A stretch of 20,288 bases of DNA from Bacillota bacterium (GCA_017420625.1 JAFOIR010000379.1:1-20288), one strand, 5' to 3'; shown: positions 7,366-16,102, numbered from the stretch's first letter. The notes: generated by a model not told the origin, from the letters alone. Program-made: numbers and translations.

Positions 7366-7905
7366 GTGAGCCGAATGAGAGAAAACTATAAGAACAATAT
7401 CGTTCCCGGTATGATTAAAAAGTTCGGTTATTCCAATCCGATGGAAGTTCCGAAACTTGACAAGATCGTTATCAACATGGGTGTTGGCGAAGCTAAGGAA
7501 AATCCGAAAGCACTGGAAGGTGCGATCGCAGATATGACTCAGATCGCCGGACAGAAACCCATTATTACTAAGGCCAAGAAGTCTATCGCTAACTTTAAGG
7601 TTCGTGAAGGCATGCAGATTGGCTGCAAGGTTACCCTGCGCGGCGAGAAGATGTATGATTTCGCTGACCGTCTGATCTCCCTGGCACTTCCCCGTGTCCG
7701 TGACTTCCGTGGTGTTTCCGCTGATTCCTTCGATGGACGCGGCAACTATGCCCTGGGAATTAAAGAGCAGCTGATCTTCCCTGAGATCAGTTACGACAAG
7801 ATCGACAAGGTCCGCGGTATGGACATCGTCTTTGTTACGACTGCAAAAACCGATGAGGAAGCCAAAGAACTGCTGGCTCTCATGGGAATGCCCTTTGTAA
7901 AGTAA
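7366..7905 (+). CDS. rplE: 50S ribosomal protein L5 (GTG start)
   Basis: L5 binds 5S rRNA in the central protuberance and contacts the P-site tRNA elbow. The 179-residue product is of family length. Diagnostic segments: [37 protein letters not shown], the [17 protein letters not shown] loop, and [17 protein letters not shown]. The GTG at 7366 is 8 nt after AGGAGG (7352-7357) and preserves the family N-terminus. It is followed by the zinc form of S14, the usual spc-operon order. Confidence 0.98.
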   Translation: MSRMRENYKNNIVPGMIKKFGYSNPMEVPKLDKIVINMGVGEAKENPKALEGAIADMTQIAGQKPIITKAKKSIANFKVREGMQIGCKVTLRGEKMYDFADRLISLALPRVRDFRGVSADSFDGRGNYALGIKEQLIFPEISYDKIDKVRGMDIVFVTTAKTDEEAKELLALMGMPFVK

Positions 7906-7933
7906 GCGAATAGTTAGGAGGTTAAATTTTTCC

Positions 7934-8119
7934 ATGGCCAAAACTTCTATGAAGATCAAACAGCAGCGCAAACCGAAGTTCTCTACCAGAGCTTATACTC
8001 GTTGCAAGATCTGCGGCCGTCCGCATAGCGTGCTTCGTAAATATGGTATTTGCCGAATCTGTTTCCGTGAACTTGCCTACAAGGGTGAAATTCCGGGTGT
8101 AAAAAAAGCAAGCTGGTAA
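7934..8119 (+). CDS. rpsZ: 30S ribosomal protein S14, zinc-binding type
   Basis: S14 is a protein of the 30S head. This is the short, zinc-containing (C+) form with 61 residues. Four cysteines, Cys24-X2-Cys27 and Cys40-X2-Cys43, flank [12 protein letters not shown], the classic zinc ribbon. The C-terminal [19 protein letters not shown] is invariant in this class. The SD AGGAGGT (7916-7922) is about 12 nt from the ATG, rather far for this operon. The zinc-free paralogue (rpsN), often kept elsewhere under zinc control, is not in the window. Confidence 0.98.
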   Translation: MAKTSMKIKQQRKPKFSTRAYTRCKICGRPHSVLRKYGICRICFRELAYKGEIPGVKKASW

Positions 8120-8141
8120 GCTTAACTAGGAGGTAAATCAG

Positions 8142-8543
8142 ATGACGATGAGTGATCCCATTGCCGATATGCTGACACGCATCCGTAACGGAAACGTTGC
8201 AAAGCATGATTCTGTCGATGTTCCTTATTCCAAGGAAAAGGCAGCAATCGTCGACATTCTGCTTAAAGAAGGTTACATCAAAAAGCAGGAAGTTGTCGCA
8301 GACGGCAATTTTAAATCAATTCGTATCACTTTGAAATACGGTAAGGACAAAAATGACAAGGTCATTACCGGAATTAAGAGAATTTCTAAACCCGGACTTC
8401 GGGTATATGCTGGCAAAGATGAACTGCCTCAGGTTCTTGGCGGTTACGGTATTGCCATTATCTCAACCAACAAGGGTGTGCTCACTGACAAGGAAGCCCG
8501 CAAGGCAGGCGTCGGCGGTGAAGTCATTGCTTTTGTCTGGTAA
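8142..8543 (+). CDS. rpsH: 30S ribosomal protein S8
   Basis: S8 is a primary 16S rRNA binder in the central domain; in enteric bacteria it is the repressor of the spc operon. The 133-residue product has the hallmark [15 protein letters not shown] near the N-terminus, [19 protein letters not shown], the [16 protein letters not shown] segment, and the C-terminal [11 protein letters not shown]. The ATG at 8142 is 8 nt after AGGAGG (8128-8133). A second ATG two codons in (8148) gives a product two residues shorter. Confidence 0.98.
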   Translation: MTMSDPIADMLTRIRNGNVAKHDSVDVPYSKEKAAIVDILLKEGYIKKQEVVADGNFKSIRITLKYGKDKNDKVITGIKRISKPGLRVYAGKDELPQVLGGYGIAIISTNKGVLTDKEARKAGVGGEVIAFVW

Positions 8544-8566
8544 GAAGGAAATAGGAGGATAAAAGC

Positions 8567-9109
8567 ATGTCTCGAATCGGGAGATTACCTGTTGCGATTC
8601 CGGCCGGCGTCGAAATTCAGGTAGACGAAAAAGAGAACAAGGTTACCGTCAAAGGACCGAAAGGAACTCTGACCCGTACGTTCTCTCCTGCCATGACTCT
8701 GAAACAGGAAAATGGACATATCACAGTAACTCGTCCGAATGATGAGAAAGAAAACAAAGCCCTTCACGGACTGACGAGAGCGCTGATCCACAATATGGTA
8801 GTCGGCGTTACCACCGGTTTTGAGAAGGTTCTGGAAATCAATGGTGTTGGTTATCGTGCAGCTAAGCAGGGAAAAGTCCTGAATCTGACCCTTGGATATT
8901 CTCATCCGGTCAATATGGAAGATCCGGAAGGAATCGAAACTGAAGTTCAGAATCAGACGACCATCATCGTTCGCGGTATCGATAAGGAAAAGGTTGGTCA
9001 GCACGCGGCTAATATCCGCTTCAAACGTCCGCCGGAGCCCTATAAAGGCAAAGGTATCAAGTACAGAGAAGAGACCATCCGCCGCAAAGTTGGTAAGACT
9101 GGTAAATAA
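8567..9109 (+). CDS. rplF: 50S ribosomal protein L6
   Basis: L6 lies near the GTPase-factor centre of the 50S subunit, close to the sarcin-ricin loop. The 180-residue product has the normal length and two homologous alpha/beta domains. The first begins [17 protein letters not shown] and includes KGPKGTLTR. The second includes [24 protein letters not shown] and the C-terminal [16 protein letters not shown] block typical of the family. AGGAGG (8553-8558) precedes the ATG by 8 nt. It is followed by rplR after 15 nt. Confidence 0.98.
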   Translation: MSRIGRLPVAIPAGVEIQVDEKENKVTVKGPKGTLTRTFSPAMTLKQENGHITVTRPNDEKENKALHGLTRALIHNMVVGVTTGFEKVLEINGVGYRAAKQGKVLNLTLGYSHPVNMEDPEGIETEVQNQTTIIVRGIDKEKVGQHAANIRFKRPPEPYKGKGIKYREETIRRKVGKTGK

Positions 9110-9124
9110 GGTAGGGAGTGAAAA

Positions 9125-9487
9125 ATGGTTAATAAAGCATCTAAGAATCGTGTTCAGAAGCATTATCGTATGCGTAAGAACATTATCGGAACCACCGAGC
9201 GCCCTCGCCTTAGCGTGTTCCGCAGCAATAAACACATGTATGCTCAGATCATTGATGATACAAACGCTACGACGCTTGTGTCTGCCTCCACTCTTGACAA
9301 AGAAGTGAAGGAAAAGGTCGAATTTACCGATACGGTTGAAGCTGCGAAGGCCGTAGGTGAACTGGTTGCAAAGCGTGCCAAAGAAAAAGGAATCGAAGCT
9401 GTCATTTTTGACCGCGGCGGTTTCCTGTATCACGGAAAAGTGGCGGCGCTGGCTGATGCAGCCAGAGAAGCTGGACTGCAGTTTTAA
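9125..9487 (+). CDS. rplR: 50S ribosomal protein L18
   Basis: L18 binds 5S rRNA together with L5 and anchors it in the central protuberance. The 120-residue product carries an Arg/Lys-rich N-terminus ([13 protein letters not shown]), then the family core [20 protein letters not shown] and the C-terminal [24 protein letters not shown]. The Shine-Dalgarno (GGGAG, 9114-9118) is weaker than most in the operon and lies 6 nt upstream. Its position between rplF and rpsE is standard. Confidence 0.98.
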   Translation: MVNKASKNRVQKHYRMRKNIIGTTERPRLSVFRSNKHMYAQIIDDTNATTLVSASTLDKEVKEKVEFTDTVEAAKAVGELVAKRAKEKGIEAVIFDRGGFLYHGKVAALADAAREAGLQF

Positions 9488-9504
9488 TAATCGGAGGCGT
9501 ATGT

Positions 9505-10017
9505 ATGAATACAAATAGAATTGATCCAGGTACGCTGGGTGAGTTGGAAACCAAGGTCGTCACGATCAAACGTGTTACCAAGGTTGTTAAAGGCGGTAAG
9601 AACATGAAATTCACCGCACTGGTCGTTGTCGGCGACAAAAATGGTCATGTCGGCTTCGGACTTGGCAAGTCTCTGGAAATTCCTGAAGCGATCCGCAAAG
9701 GTGAAGAAGCTGCCAAGAAGAGCATGATCAGTGTTCCCCGTAATGAAGCAAACTCCATTCCTTACTCCACCAAAGGAGTCAAGGGCAGAGCTCAGGTGCT
9801 TCTGATGACCGCGAAAGAAGGTACCGGTATCATCGCCGGAGGCCCCGCGCGTGCAGTCCTGGAACTGGCTGGCATTCAGAATATCAGAACCAAGTCCCTG
9901 TCCAGCAACAACAAGAACAACGTCGTTGCTGCAACAGTCGAAGGTCTGAAGAGTCTGTATACTCCGGAAGAGATCGCAAGAAAACGCGGCAAGACCGTTG
10001 CTGAGATTCTTGGCTAA
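9505..10017 (+). CDS. rpsE: 30S ribosomal protein S5
   Basis: S5 is a 30S protein at the mRNA entry site that affects decoding fidelity. The 170-residue product has the dsRNA-binding-like N-terminal domain with [20 protein letters not shown] and [10 protein letters not shown]. The C-terminal domain follows with [17 protein letters not shown] and [21 protein letters not shown] (9493-9497) is 7 nt before the ATG at 9505. An ATG at 9501 is out of frame. It is followed by rpmD with GGGAGG in the short spacer. Confidence 0.98.
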   Translation: MNTNRIDPGTLGELETKVVTIKRVTKVVKGGKNMKFTALVVVGDKNGHVGFGLGKSLEIPEAIRKGEEAAKKSMISVPRNEANSIPYSTKGVKGRAQVLLMTAKEGTGIIAGGPARAVLELAGIQNIRTKSLSSNNKNNVVAATVEGLKSLYTPEEIARKRGKTVAEILG

Positions 10018-10031
10018 GGGAGGATCCGAAC

Positions 10032-10217
10032 ATGGCGAAATTAAAGATTACGTTAAAGAAATCCACGATCGCAGCTATCCCGAAGCATCGTGCAACTGCA
10101 ATCGCGCTTGGCCTCAAAAAGACCCAGAAGAGCGTGATTCAGCCTGATAACGAGGCAGTCCGCGGAATGATCAATGCGATCAGCCATCTGGTAACTGTAG
10201 AAGAAATCCAGGATTGA
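10032..10217 (+). CDS. rpmD: 50S ribosomal protein L30
   Basis: L30 is a small 50S protein of the bacterial/archaeal L30/L7 family. The 61-residue product matches family length and begins [14 protein letters not shown]. The core [21 protein letters not shown] follows (about residues 26-46), with [10 protein letters not shown] at the end. GGAGG (10019-10023) is 8 nt upstream. The gene is missing from some lineages, but here it keeps its usual place between rpsE and rplO. Confidence 0.97.
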   Translation: MAKLKITLKKSTIAAIPKHRATAIALGLKKTQKSVIQPDNEAVRGMINAISHLVTVEEIQD

Positions 10218-10231
10218 TAGGAGACTTGAAA

Positions 10232-10675
10232 ATGAACTTAATTGATTTAAAGCCGAGTGAAGGCTCCAAGAAGGAAGCTTTCCGCAAAGGCCGCGGTCAT
10301 GCATCCGGCAACGGCAAAACAGCCGGTCGTGGCCAGAACGGTCAGAAATCCCGCTCCGGCGGCGGTGTTCGTCCCGGATTTGAAGGCGGTCAGATGCCTC
10401 TGTACAGACGTCTTCCGAAACGTGGTATCAAGAAAAAGACCCATCGGAATTTTGTAGAGATCGTTTCGATCAATGTTGATCGTCTGAACATCTTTGAAGA
10501 TGGACAGACAGTAAACGTTGCAGCTCTTGTCGAAGCCGGTGTGATCAGCAATCCCAAAGATGGTGTAAAGATCCTTGGAAAAGGCGAACTCACCAAGAAG
10601 CTCGACGTTAAAGTCGGCCGTTACAGTGAGAGCGCTAAGGAAAAGATCGAAGCCCTCGGCGGTAAAGCTGAGTAA
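10232..10675 (+). CDS. rplO: 50S ribosomal protein L15
   Basis: L15 is a late-assembly 50S protein with a long glycine/arginine-rich tail that penetrates 23S rRNA. The start was set at ATG 10232 (147 residues), 8 nt after AGGAG (10219-10223). An in-frame TTG at 10214 overlaps the rpmD stop and precedes the SD, so it is rejected. Family marks: [14 protein letters not shown], the Gly-rich stretch with [14 protein letters not shown] and [21 protein letters not shown], and the C-terminal domain ending [11 protein letters not shown]. Confidence 0.97.
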   Translation: MNLIDLKPSEGSKKEAFRKGRGHASGNGKTAGRGQNGQKSRSGGGVRPGFEGGQMPLYRRLPKRGIKKKTHRNFVEIVSINVDRLNIFEDGQTVNVAALVEAGVISNPKDGVKILGKGELTKKLDVKVGRYSESAKEKIEALGGKAE

Positions 10676-10718
10676 TCAGCTGTTGCTGAACCCATAAGCT
10701 TCGAAAGGAGGGTGCATT

Positions 10719-11981
10719 TTGCTTCAAACGATCAGAAATATATTCAAGATTGAAGATCTGCGCAAGCGTATTATCTATACGCTCCTAATGTTAGCCCTTG
10801 TTCGTCTGGGAGCTCTGATTCCCAGCCCGCTGATGAATGCGGAAGTAGTGAAAACCTACTTCGCATCCGCCAACAGCGTGATGCAGTTGTTTGACATCAT
10901 GTCCGGTAATGCATTCAGCCAGATGAACCTGTTTGCAATGGGTATCACCCCCTACATCAACTCCTCGATTATCATCAGTCTGTTGACAGTAGCGATTCCC
11001 AAGCTTCAGGAACTTCAGGAGGAAGGCGAATCCGGAAGGAAAAAGATCACCCAGTATACTCGTTATCTGACGATCGTGCTGGCGCTGATTCAATCCTTCG
11101 GCATCAGCTTCGGACTTCGGTCTGTGTTTACCAGCGAACTTGGTGTAGCCTGGTCGATCATCGTATCGATGGCTGTATTTACCGCAGGATCCATGTTTAC
11201 GATGTGGATCGGCGAAACGATCACAGAGAATGGTATCGGAAACGGTATCTCTCTGATCATCATGGTCAACGTATTATCTCGTGTTCCTGCTCTGATCTCT
11301 CAGATCACCGGATACGGCAAATGGTGGCTGACCGTGATCATCGCGATCGTTCTTCTGTTTATGTGTGCATTCATCGTTGTACTGGAACTGGCTGAGCGCC
11401 GTATTCCGATTCAGTATGCGAAAAGAATGCAGGGCCGTAAGGTTTACGGCGGTAACTCGACCTTTATCCCGATTCGTGTCAATATGGCGGGTGTTATCCC
11501 GATCATCTTTGCCGTTTCGATCATGAGTATGCCGAGTATCGTCACCGGTTTCTTTACCGCAAACCCGGGCGGCTGGTGGGGAGCAGCACTGAAATGGCTC
11601 AATACCGGACATCCGTTCGGAGCATGCCTGTATCTTGTGCTGATTATCTTCTTCACCTATTTCTATGCTTCGATCACCTATAATCCCCGAGAAATCGCGG
11701 ATAATCTGAAAAAGAACGGCGGTTTTATCCCGGGTATTCGTCCCGGTGCTCCGACTTCCGATTATCTGAAGAAGACTTCCAAATATGTGATCACGATCGG
11801 TGCTATCATGCTGGCCATCATCGCGATTTTCCCGATTCTCCTTCAGTTTATCTTCGGCATCGACAACCTGTCAATCAGTGGTTCTTCCCTGATGATCGCA
11901 ATCGGTGTTGCACTTGAAACTGTGAAGCAGATCGAGTCACAGATGGTTATGCGTCATTATAAGGGCTTCCTGTCCGAATAA
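10719..11981 (+). CDS. secY: Preprotein translocase channel subunit SecY (TTG start)
   Basis: SecY is the integral-membrane pore of the SecYEG translocon. The 420-residue product has typical length and about ten hydrophobic segments. Diagnostic marks: the N-terminal FKIEDLRKRIIYTLLMLALVR, the plug/TM2 region with FAMGITPYINSSII, the cytoplasmic loop RRIPIQYAKR, and the C-terminal GFIPGIRPG. AAGGAGG (10705-10711) is 7 nt before TTG 10719, and this start reproduces the family N-terminus. Placement after rplO is universal and links production of the translocon to that of the ribosome. Confidence 0.97.
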   Translation: MLQTIRNIFKIEDLRKRIIYTLLMLALVRLGALIPSPLMNAEVVKTYFASANSVMQLFDIMSGNAFSQMNLFAMGITPYINSSIIISLLTVAIPKLQELQEEGESGRKKITQYTRYLTIVLALIQSFGISFGLRSVFTSELGVAWSIIVSMAVFTAGSMFTMWIGETITENGIGNGISLIIMVNVLSRVPALISQITGYGKWWLTVIIAIVLLFMCAFIVVLELAERRIPIQYAKRMQGRKVYGGNSTFIPIRVNMAGVIPIIFAVSIMSMPSIVTGFFTANPGGWWGAALKWLNTGHPFGACLYLVLIIFFTYFYASITYNPREIADNLKKNGGFIPGIRPGAPTSDYLKKTSKYVITIGAIMLAIIAIFPILLQFIFGIDNLSISGSSLMIAIGVALETVKQIESQMVMRHYKGFLSE

Positions 11982-11996
11982 TTCCGGAGGTATCAT

Positions 11997-12626
11997 ATGA
12001 AACTCATACTTTTAGGCGCCCCCGGCGCAGGCAAGGGAACACAGGCAACCAGATTGGCGGACATTTACCAGATTCCGCATATTTCTACCGGAGATATCTT
12101 CCGGGCGAATCTGAAAGAAGAGACAGAACTTGGTCTGAAGGCAAAAGCTTATATGGATCAGGGACTCCTGGTTCCGGATGAGCTGACTATCGACCTTGTA
12201 ATGGATCGTTTAGCAAAAGATGACTGCAAAAACGGATATATCCTCGATGGTTTTCCGAGAACACTGGCACAGGCCGCTGCACTGGATGAACGTACAAGCA
12301 TTGATGCAGCAGTTGACGTAGAAGTTCCGGATGAGAATATTGTCCGCCGTATGGCAGGGCGCAGAGTATGTCCGAAATGCGGTGAACCGTATCATACCGA
12401 ATACAAGGTTCCTGCTAAGGAAGGAATCTGCGATCGCTGCGGCAGCGAATTGATCATTCGTAAAGATGATGAACCGGAAACGGTGCTGAAGCGGCTGACG
12501 GTCTATCACGACCAGACAGCACCCTTGATCGGTCATTATCAGCAGGCAGGCAAACTCGTCGCTGTTGACGGAACTCAGTCTGTAGAAGCCGTCACCGAGG
12601 AGATTACCAAAGCACTTGGTAAATGA
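11997..12626 (+). CDS. adk: Adenylate kinase, zinc-LID form
   Basis: Adenylate kinase catalyses ATP + AMP to 2 ADP and keeps adenylate pools balanced in the cytoplasm. The 209-residue product has the P-loop GAPGAGKGT (residues 7-15), the AMP-binding STGDIFR and LDGFPRT motifs, and a LID carrying Cys125-X2-Cys128 and Cys145-X2-Cys148, the structural zinc site of Gram-positive enzymes. GGAGG (11986-11990) is 6 nt upstream. It follows secY as usual, but the methionine aminopeptidase gene that commonly comes next is missing: only 29 nt separate adk from infA. Confidence 0.98.
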   Translation: MKLILLGAPGAGKGTQATRLADIYQIPHISTGDIFRANLKEETELGLKAKAYMDQGLLVPDELTIDLVMDRLAKDDCKNGYILDGFPRTLAQAAALDERTSIDAAVDVEVPDENIVRRMAGRRVCPKCGEPYHTEYKVPAKEGICDRCGSELIIRKDDEPETVLKRLTVYHDQTAPLIGHYQQAGKLVAVDGTQSVEAVTEEITKALGK

Positions 12627-12655
12627 ACAGCGCCTGAATGTGTGAGGAGGAATGA

Positions 12656-12874
12656 ATGTCGAAAAACGACGTGATCGAAATCGAAGGTAAGGTTGTGGAA
12701 AAGCTCCCGAACGCCATGTTCCGTGTTGCTCTTGAAAACGGACATGAAGTGAGAGCCCACATCAGTGGAAAACTTCGACAGAACTTTATCAAAATATTGC
12801 CCGGAGACAAAGTTACAATGGAAATGTCTCCGTATGATTTGACAAAAGCCCGCATCGTCTGGAGGGCAAAATAA
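12656..12874 (+). CDS. infA: Translation initiation factor IF-1
   Basis: IF-1 is an OB-fold factor that occupies the 30S A site during initiation. The 72-residue length is exact for the family. [39 protein letters not shown] and [20 protein letters not shown] are all diagnostic. AGGAGG (12645-12650) lies 5 nt before ATG 12656. An out-of-frame ATG at 12652 is too close to the SD. It starts the alpha-operon part of the cluster, directly after adk. Confidence 0.98.
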   Translation: MSKNDVIEIEGKVVEKLPNAMFRVALENGHEVRAHISGKLRQNFIKILPGDKVTMEMSPYDLTKARIVWRAK

Positions 12875-12899
12875 CCAGACTTAGGAAAGGAGCGAAAGA

Positions 12900-13013
12900 A
12901 TGAAAGTTCGTTCATCAGTTAAGCCGATCTGCGAAAAGTGCAAGGTCATCAAGCGCAAAGGTAAGATCATGATCATTTGCGAGAATCCTAAGCACAAGCA
13001 GAAACAAGGCTAA
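12900..13013 (+). CDS. rpmJ: 50S ribosomal protein L36, zinc-binding form
   Basis: L36 is the smallest 50S protein. This 37-residue gene reads [15 protein letters not shown], then [20 protein letters not shown]. The zinc ligands Cys11, Cys14, Cys27 and His32 are all present, so this is the C+ form. AAAGGAG ends 7 nt before the ATG. Its position between infA and rpsM is canonical. Together with rpsZ it marks a zinc-dependent ribosomal set in this genome. Confidence 0.97.
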   Translation: MKVRSSVKPICEKCKVIKRKGKIMIICENPKHKQKQG

Positions 13014-13028
13014 GTAGGAGGAGAAAAC

Positions 13029-13397
13029 ATGGCACGTATTTCTGGCGTTGATTTGCCGAATGATAAGCGAGTTGAGTACGGACTGACCTACATCTACGGA
13101 ATCGGACACACCAGTGCTGTTCGTATTCTGAAAGAAGCCGGCGTAAATCCGGATACTCGCTGCAAGGATCTTTCCGATGAAGAAGTTAACAAGATCCGTA
13201 ACGTGATCGATGAGACTCAGCTCGTTGAAGGTGATCTGAGAAGAGAAGTCGCGCTGAATATCAAGCGTCTGACAGAGATCAGCTGCTATCGTGGAATTCG
13301 CCACAGAAGAAGCCTTCCTGTCCGTGGTCAGAACACAAAGAATAACGCTCGTACACGCAAAGGTCCGCGTCGCACGATCGCCAATAAGAAGAAGTAA
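13029..13397 (+). CDS. rpsM: 30S ribosomal protein S13
   Basis: S13 lies in the 30S head, forms inter-subunit bridge B1 with L5, and touches P-site tRNA through its basic tail. The 122-residue product shows [21 protein letters not shown] (residues 1-21, family N-terminus), the helix-two-turn-helix region [27 protein letters not shown], and the Lys/Arg-rich end [22 protein letters not shown] (13016-13021) precedes the ATG by 7 nt. It is followed by rpsK, as in other bacteria. Confidence 0.98.
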   Translation: MARISGVDLPNDKRVEYGLTYIYGIGHTSAVRILKEAGVNPDTRCKDLSDEEVNKIRNVIDETQLVEGDLRREVALNIKRLTEISCYRGIRHRRSLPVRGQNTKNNARTRKGPRRTIANKKK

Positions 13398-13414
13398 CCT
13401 AGGAGGAGTTAAAC

Positions 13415-13822
13415 GTGGCACCTAAGAAAAGTGGTAAGAAGAGCACGGCAACCTCTCGTCGCCGTAATAAGAAGAATGTTGTCAGCGGAGTCGCTCACAT
13501 TCAGTCTTCGTTCAATAATACGATCGTTACCCTGACCGATACGGCAGGAAACGCTCTCTCCTGGGCCAGCGCAGGCGGACTTGGTTTCCGTGGTTCTCGT
13601 AAGAACACTCCTTATGCTGCACAGATGGCAGCTGAAACTGCAGCCAAGGCAGCTATGGAGCATGGTCTGAAAACAGTGGAAGTAAACGTTAAAGGTCCCG
13701 GCGCAGGTCGTGAAGCTGCGATCCGTGCACTCGCTGCGGCAGGTCTGGAAGTTACCGCCATCCGTGACGTGACTCCGGTTCCCCACAACGGCTGCCGTCC
13801 GCCCAAACGCAGAAGAGTCTAA
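13415..13822 (+). CDS. rpsK: 30S ribosomal protein S11 (GTG start)
   Basis: S11 is a 30S platform protein near the mRNA exit and the E site. The 135-residue product has a basic N-terminus, then [38 protein letters not shown], and the near-invariant C-terminal [17 protein letters not shown]. The GTG at 13415 lies 8 nt after AGGAGG (13401-13406) and gives the family length, so it is taken as the start. It is followed 17 nt later by rpsD. Confidence 0.98.
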   Translation: MAPKKSGKKSTATSRRRNKKNVVSGVAHIQSSFNNTIVTLTDTAGNALSWASAGGLGFRGSRKNTPYAAQMAAETAAKAAMEHGLKTVEVNVKGPGAGREAAIRALAAAGLEVTAIRDVTPVPHNGCRPPKRRRV

Positions 13823-13839
13823 TGAAGGAGAGATGAGAA

Positions 13840-14433
13840 ATGGCTGTTAATAAAGATCCGATTCTGAAAAGATGCCGTTCTCTGGGACTGGAGCCTTCCT
13901 ATCTGGGAATCAACAAAGAGTCCAAGAGAGAACTGAAAAGAGCAAACCGCAAGATGAGTGAGTATGGCAGACAGCTTCGCGAGAAGCAGAAAGCCAAATT
14001 CATCTATGGCGTTATGGAAAAACCCTTCCGCAACTATTATGCAAAAGCAGCTGCAATGAAGGGAATGACCGGTACCAACCTGATGGTTATGCTGGAGACC
14101 CGTCTGGATAACATCCTGTTCCGTCTCGGCTGGGCACGTACCCGTAGAGAAGCTCGTCAGATCGTCGATCACAAATTTATCGCTGTCAATGGCAAGATGG
14201 TCAATATTCCTTCTTACCAGGTAAAGGCTGGCGATAAGGTCGAGATCCGCGAAGGATTCAAGTCCTATACCCGCATCAAGATGATCCTGGATGCGACCAA
14301 TGGCAGAGTGACTCCCGAATGGCTGTCCGGAGACAATGACAAACTGGAAGCTACCGTGAATGCACTGCCCACTCGTGAGCAGATCGATGTTCCTGTAGAC
14401 GACATGCAGATCGTCGAGTTGTATTCCAAATAA
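13840..14433 (+). CDS. rpsD: 30S ribosomal protein S4, zinc-free form
   Basis: S4 is a primary 16S rRNA binder that starts 30S body assembly; it is a translational regulator in some bacteria. The 197-residue product has one cysteine near the N-terminus (KRCRSLGLEPSYLG), so it lacks the Cys4 zinc site of other S4 proteins. The S4 RNA-binding fold is visible as ETRLDNILFRLGWARTRREA and VDHKFIAVNGKMVNIPSYQV. Its place between rpsK and rpoA is typical of Clostridia and many other bacteria; in B. subtilis the gene lies elsewhere, which helps place this genome. Confidence 0.97.
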   Translation: MAVNKDPILKRCRSLGLEPSYLGINKESKRELKRANRKMSEYGRQLREKQKAKFIYGVMEKPFRNYYAKAAAMKGMTGTNLMVMLETRLDNILFRLGWARTRREARQIVDHKFIAVNGKMVNIPSYQVKAGDKVEIREGFKSYTRIKMILDATNGRVTPEWLSGDNDKLEATVNALPTREQIDVPVDDMQIVELYSK

Positions 14434-14462
14434 TTAAGCGTTAAAACGTAAGGAGGTTTCCT

Positions 14463-15425
14463 TTGTTTGAATTTGAGAAACCGCGTATTGATGTAATGAG
14501 CATCAACGATGCCGGTACTTATGGCAAATTCGTTGTCGAACCTCTGGAGAGAGGATATGGTACGACCCTGGGCAATTCCCTTCGCCGGATCATGCTTTCC
14601 TCTCTGCCTGGAGCGGCAATCTCCACGATCAAGATCGATGGAGTCCTGCATGAATTCTCCACGATTCCCGGAGTAAAGGAAGATGTTTCCGAGATCATCC
14701 TGAATCTGAAGAATGTTGCCATCAAATCCAATACCGACAGCAATGAACCGAAGAACGCCTATATCGAGTTCGAAGGTGAAGGAATCGTTCGTGCAAAAGA
14801 CATCAGAGTGGATGATGATTATGAAATCATCAATCCCGATCAGGTGATCGCGACCCTTTCCGGTGGCCAGGGCAGTAAGCTGATGATCGATCTGACGATC
14901 ACCAAAGGCCGCGGATATGTTGGCGCAGATAAGAACAAAGCTCCCGGGCAGGCGATTGGTGTGATTCCGATCGACTCGCTGTATACGCCGGTGGAACGAG
15001 TCAATTTCATCGTTGAGAATACCCGTGTCGGTCAGATTACCGACTACGATAAGCTCACCATGGAAATCTGGACCAACGGTACGATCAAACCGGATGAAGC
15101 TGTCTCTCTGGCAGCCAAAGTCCTGAACGATCATCTGGCGCTTTTCATTGATCTTTCCGACAACGCAAAGAACACTGAAATTCTTGTCGAAAAAGAAGAA
15201 GACAAGAAAGAAAAAGCGCTTGAGACTACCATCGAAGAAATGGATCTTTCTGTGCGTTCCTATAACTGCCTGAAGAGAGCCAACATCAATACGGTGGAAG
15301 ATCTGATCAACAAGACGGAAGAAGAGATGATGAAGGTTCGTAATCTGGGCCGCAAGTCTCTGGATGAAGTCCTGTCCAAGCTTCATGAGCTTGGTCTGTC
15401 GCTGAAATCCTCTCACGAGGACTAA
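14463..15425 (+). CDS. rpoA: DNA-directed RNA polymerase alpha subunit (TTG start)
   Basis: The alpha subunit dimerises to nucleate RNA polymerase assembly, and its C-terminal domain binds UP elements and activators. The 320-residue product has the N-terminal dimerisation domain with [20 protein letters not shown] and SSLPGAA, a linker rich in Glu/Lys at about residues 240-255, and the C-terminal domain. Arg265 in [11 protein letters not shown] matches E. coli Arg265, a key UP-element contact. The C-terminal [15 protein letters not shown] is diagnostic. AAGGAGG (14450-14456) is 6 nt before TTG 14463. The A/T-rich stretch before the S10 promoter fits its DNA-binding role. Confidence 0.98.
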   Translation: MFEFEKPRIDVMSINDAGTYGKFVVEPLERGYGTTLGNSLRRIMLSSLPGAAISTIKIDGVLHEFSTIPGVKEDVSEIILNLKNVAIKSNTDSNEPKNAYIEFEGEGIVRAKDIRVDDDYEIINPDQVIATLSGGQGSKLMIDLTITKGRGYVGADKNKAPGQAIGVIPIDSLYTPVERVNFIVENTRVGQITDYDKLTMEIWTNGTIKPDEAVSLAAKVLNDHLALFIDLSDNAKNTEILVEKEEDKKEKALETTIEEMDLSVRSYNCLKRANINTVEDLINKTEEEMMKVRNLGRKSLDEVLSKLHELGLSLKSSHED

Positions 15426-15433
15426 TCAGCATG

Positions 15434-15462
15434 AACCATCTTCCCCAGCCCGGAAGATGGTT
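15434..15462 (+). terminator. Perfect 11-bp hairpin after rpoA (terminator-like or processing site)
   Basis: AACCATCTTCC (15434-15444) pairs perfectly with GGAAGATGGTT (15452-15462) across a CCAGCCC loop. The following bases, acggttttgataaaag, hold only four consecutive T, so termination is likely to be partial at most. The hairpin sits 9 nt after the rpoA stop and could set the rpoA/rplQ mRNA ratio by attenuation or by stabilising the 3' end. Confidence 0.55.
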
Positions 15463-15517
15463 ACGGTTTTGATAAAAGACCGGGGATCATGTCAAATCTA
15501 AAGGGCATGGTCTTGTG

Positions 15518-15546
15518 GTGTCTGGGAACAAGTGGTTTTCAGACAC
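15518..15546 (+). promoter_or_regulatory. Hairpin in the rplQ leader
   Basis: GTGTCTG (15518-15524) pairs perfectly with CAGACAC (15540-15546). An inner GAAC/GTTT pairing extends the stem. It ends 5 nt before the rplQ Shine-Dalgarno AGGAGG (15552-15557), close enough to affect ribosome access. Together with the hairpin at 15434-15462 it fills most of the 140-nt spacer; I saw no convincing promoter there. Confidence 0.4.
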
Positions 15547-15565
15547 ATAATAGGAGGAATCAATC

Positions 15566-16102
15566 ATGGCTGGATACAGAAAGCTTGGAAGAACCTCTTC
15601 CCAGCGTAAAGCTCTCCTGCGTAATCAGGTAACCAACCTGCTTTACCATGGCAGAATCACTACGACCGTTACCAAAGCAAAAGAAATCCGCCGCGAAGCG
15701 GAAAAGCTGATCACTCTTGCGATCCGCGAGAAAGACAACTACGAACAGGTTGAAGTAACGGCAAAAGTTCCGAGAAAAGATAAGAACGGCAAGAGAATCA
15801 AAGAAGTTGTTGATGGAAAGAAAGTAACTGTTTTTGATGAAGTTACCAAAACCATCAAAAAAGATAACCCCAGTCGTTTGGCCGCCAGACGCCAGATGCT
15901 GAGCGTTTTCACTCCCATCACCGAAGTTCCGGTTGACGGAGTGAGAAAGAGAAGCTTGAGCAAAAAGGTCGATATGGCTGCGAAGATGTTCGACGAGATT
16001 GCACCCAAATACGAAAACCGTAAGGGTGGCTATACCCGTATCGTGAAAGTCGGTCCTCGTAAGGGCGACGGAGCAGAAGTTGCCATCATCGAATTAGTAT
16101 AA
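15566..16102 (+). CDS. rplQ: 50S ribosomal protein L17 with a central insertion
   Basis: L17 lies near the tunnel exit of the 50S subunit. The ends are canonical: [20 protein letters not shown] at the start and [20 protein letters not shown] followed by IIELV at the end. At 178 residues it is about 50-60 longer than the B. subtilis (about 120) or E. coli (127) protein. The extra part is a Lys/Glu/Val-rich block from about residue 55 to 103, between LITLAIRE and RLAARRQML, with KDKNGKR and [13 protein letters not shown] suggesting a beta-hairpin extension. From memory, enlarged L17 occurs in some Clostridia, so this is probably lineage-specific. AGGAGG (15552-15557) precedes the ATG by 8 nt. 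Confidence 0.96.
   Translation: MAGYRKLGRTSSQRKALLRNQVTNLLYHGRITTTVTKAKEIRREAEKLITLAIREKDNYEQVEVTAKVPRKDKNGKRIKEVVDGKKVTVFDEVTKTIKKDNPSRLAARRQMLSVFTPITEVPVDGVRKRSLSKKVDMAAKMFDEIAPKYENRKGGYTRIVKVGPRKGDGAEVAIIELV

Noticed and set aside
7012..7971. 319-codon open frame on the minus strand
   Set aside because: Antisense shadow of rplX and rplE; those are unambiguous on the plus strand.
8585..9514. 309-codon open frame on the minus strand
   Set aside because: Antisense shadow of rplF and rplR; no independent coding evidence.
14265..15416. 383-codon open frame on the minus strand
   Set aside because: It lies exactly opposite rpsD-rpoA, has no Shine-Dalgarno or domain signature, and arises because the biased codon use of rpoA avoids antisense stops.
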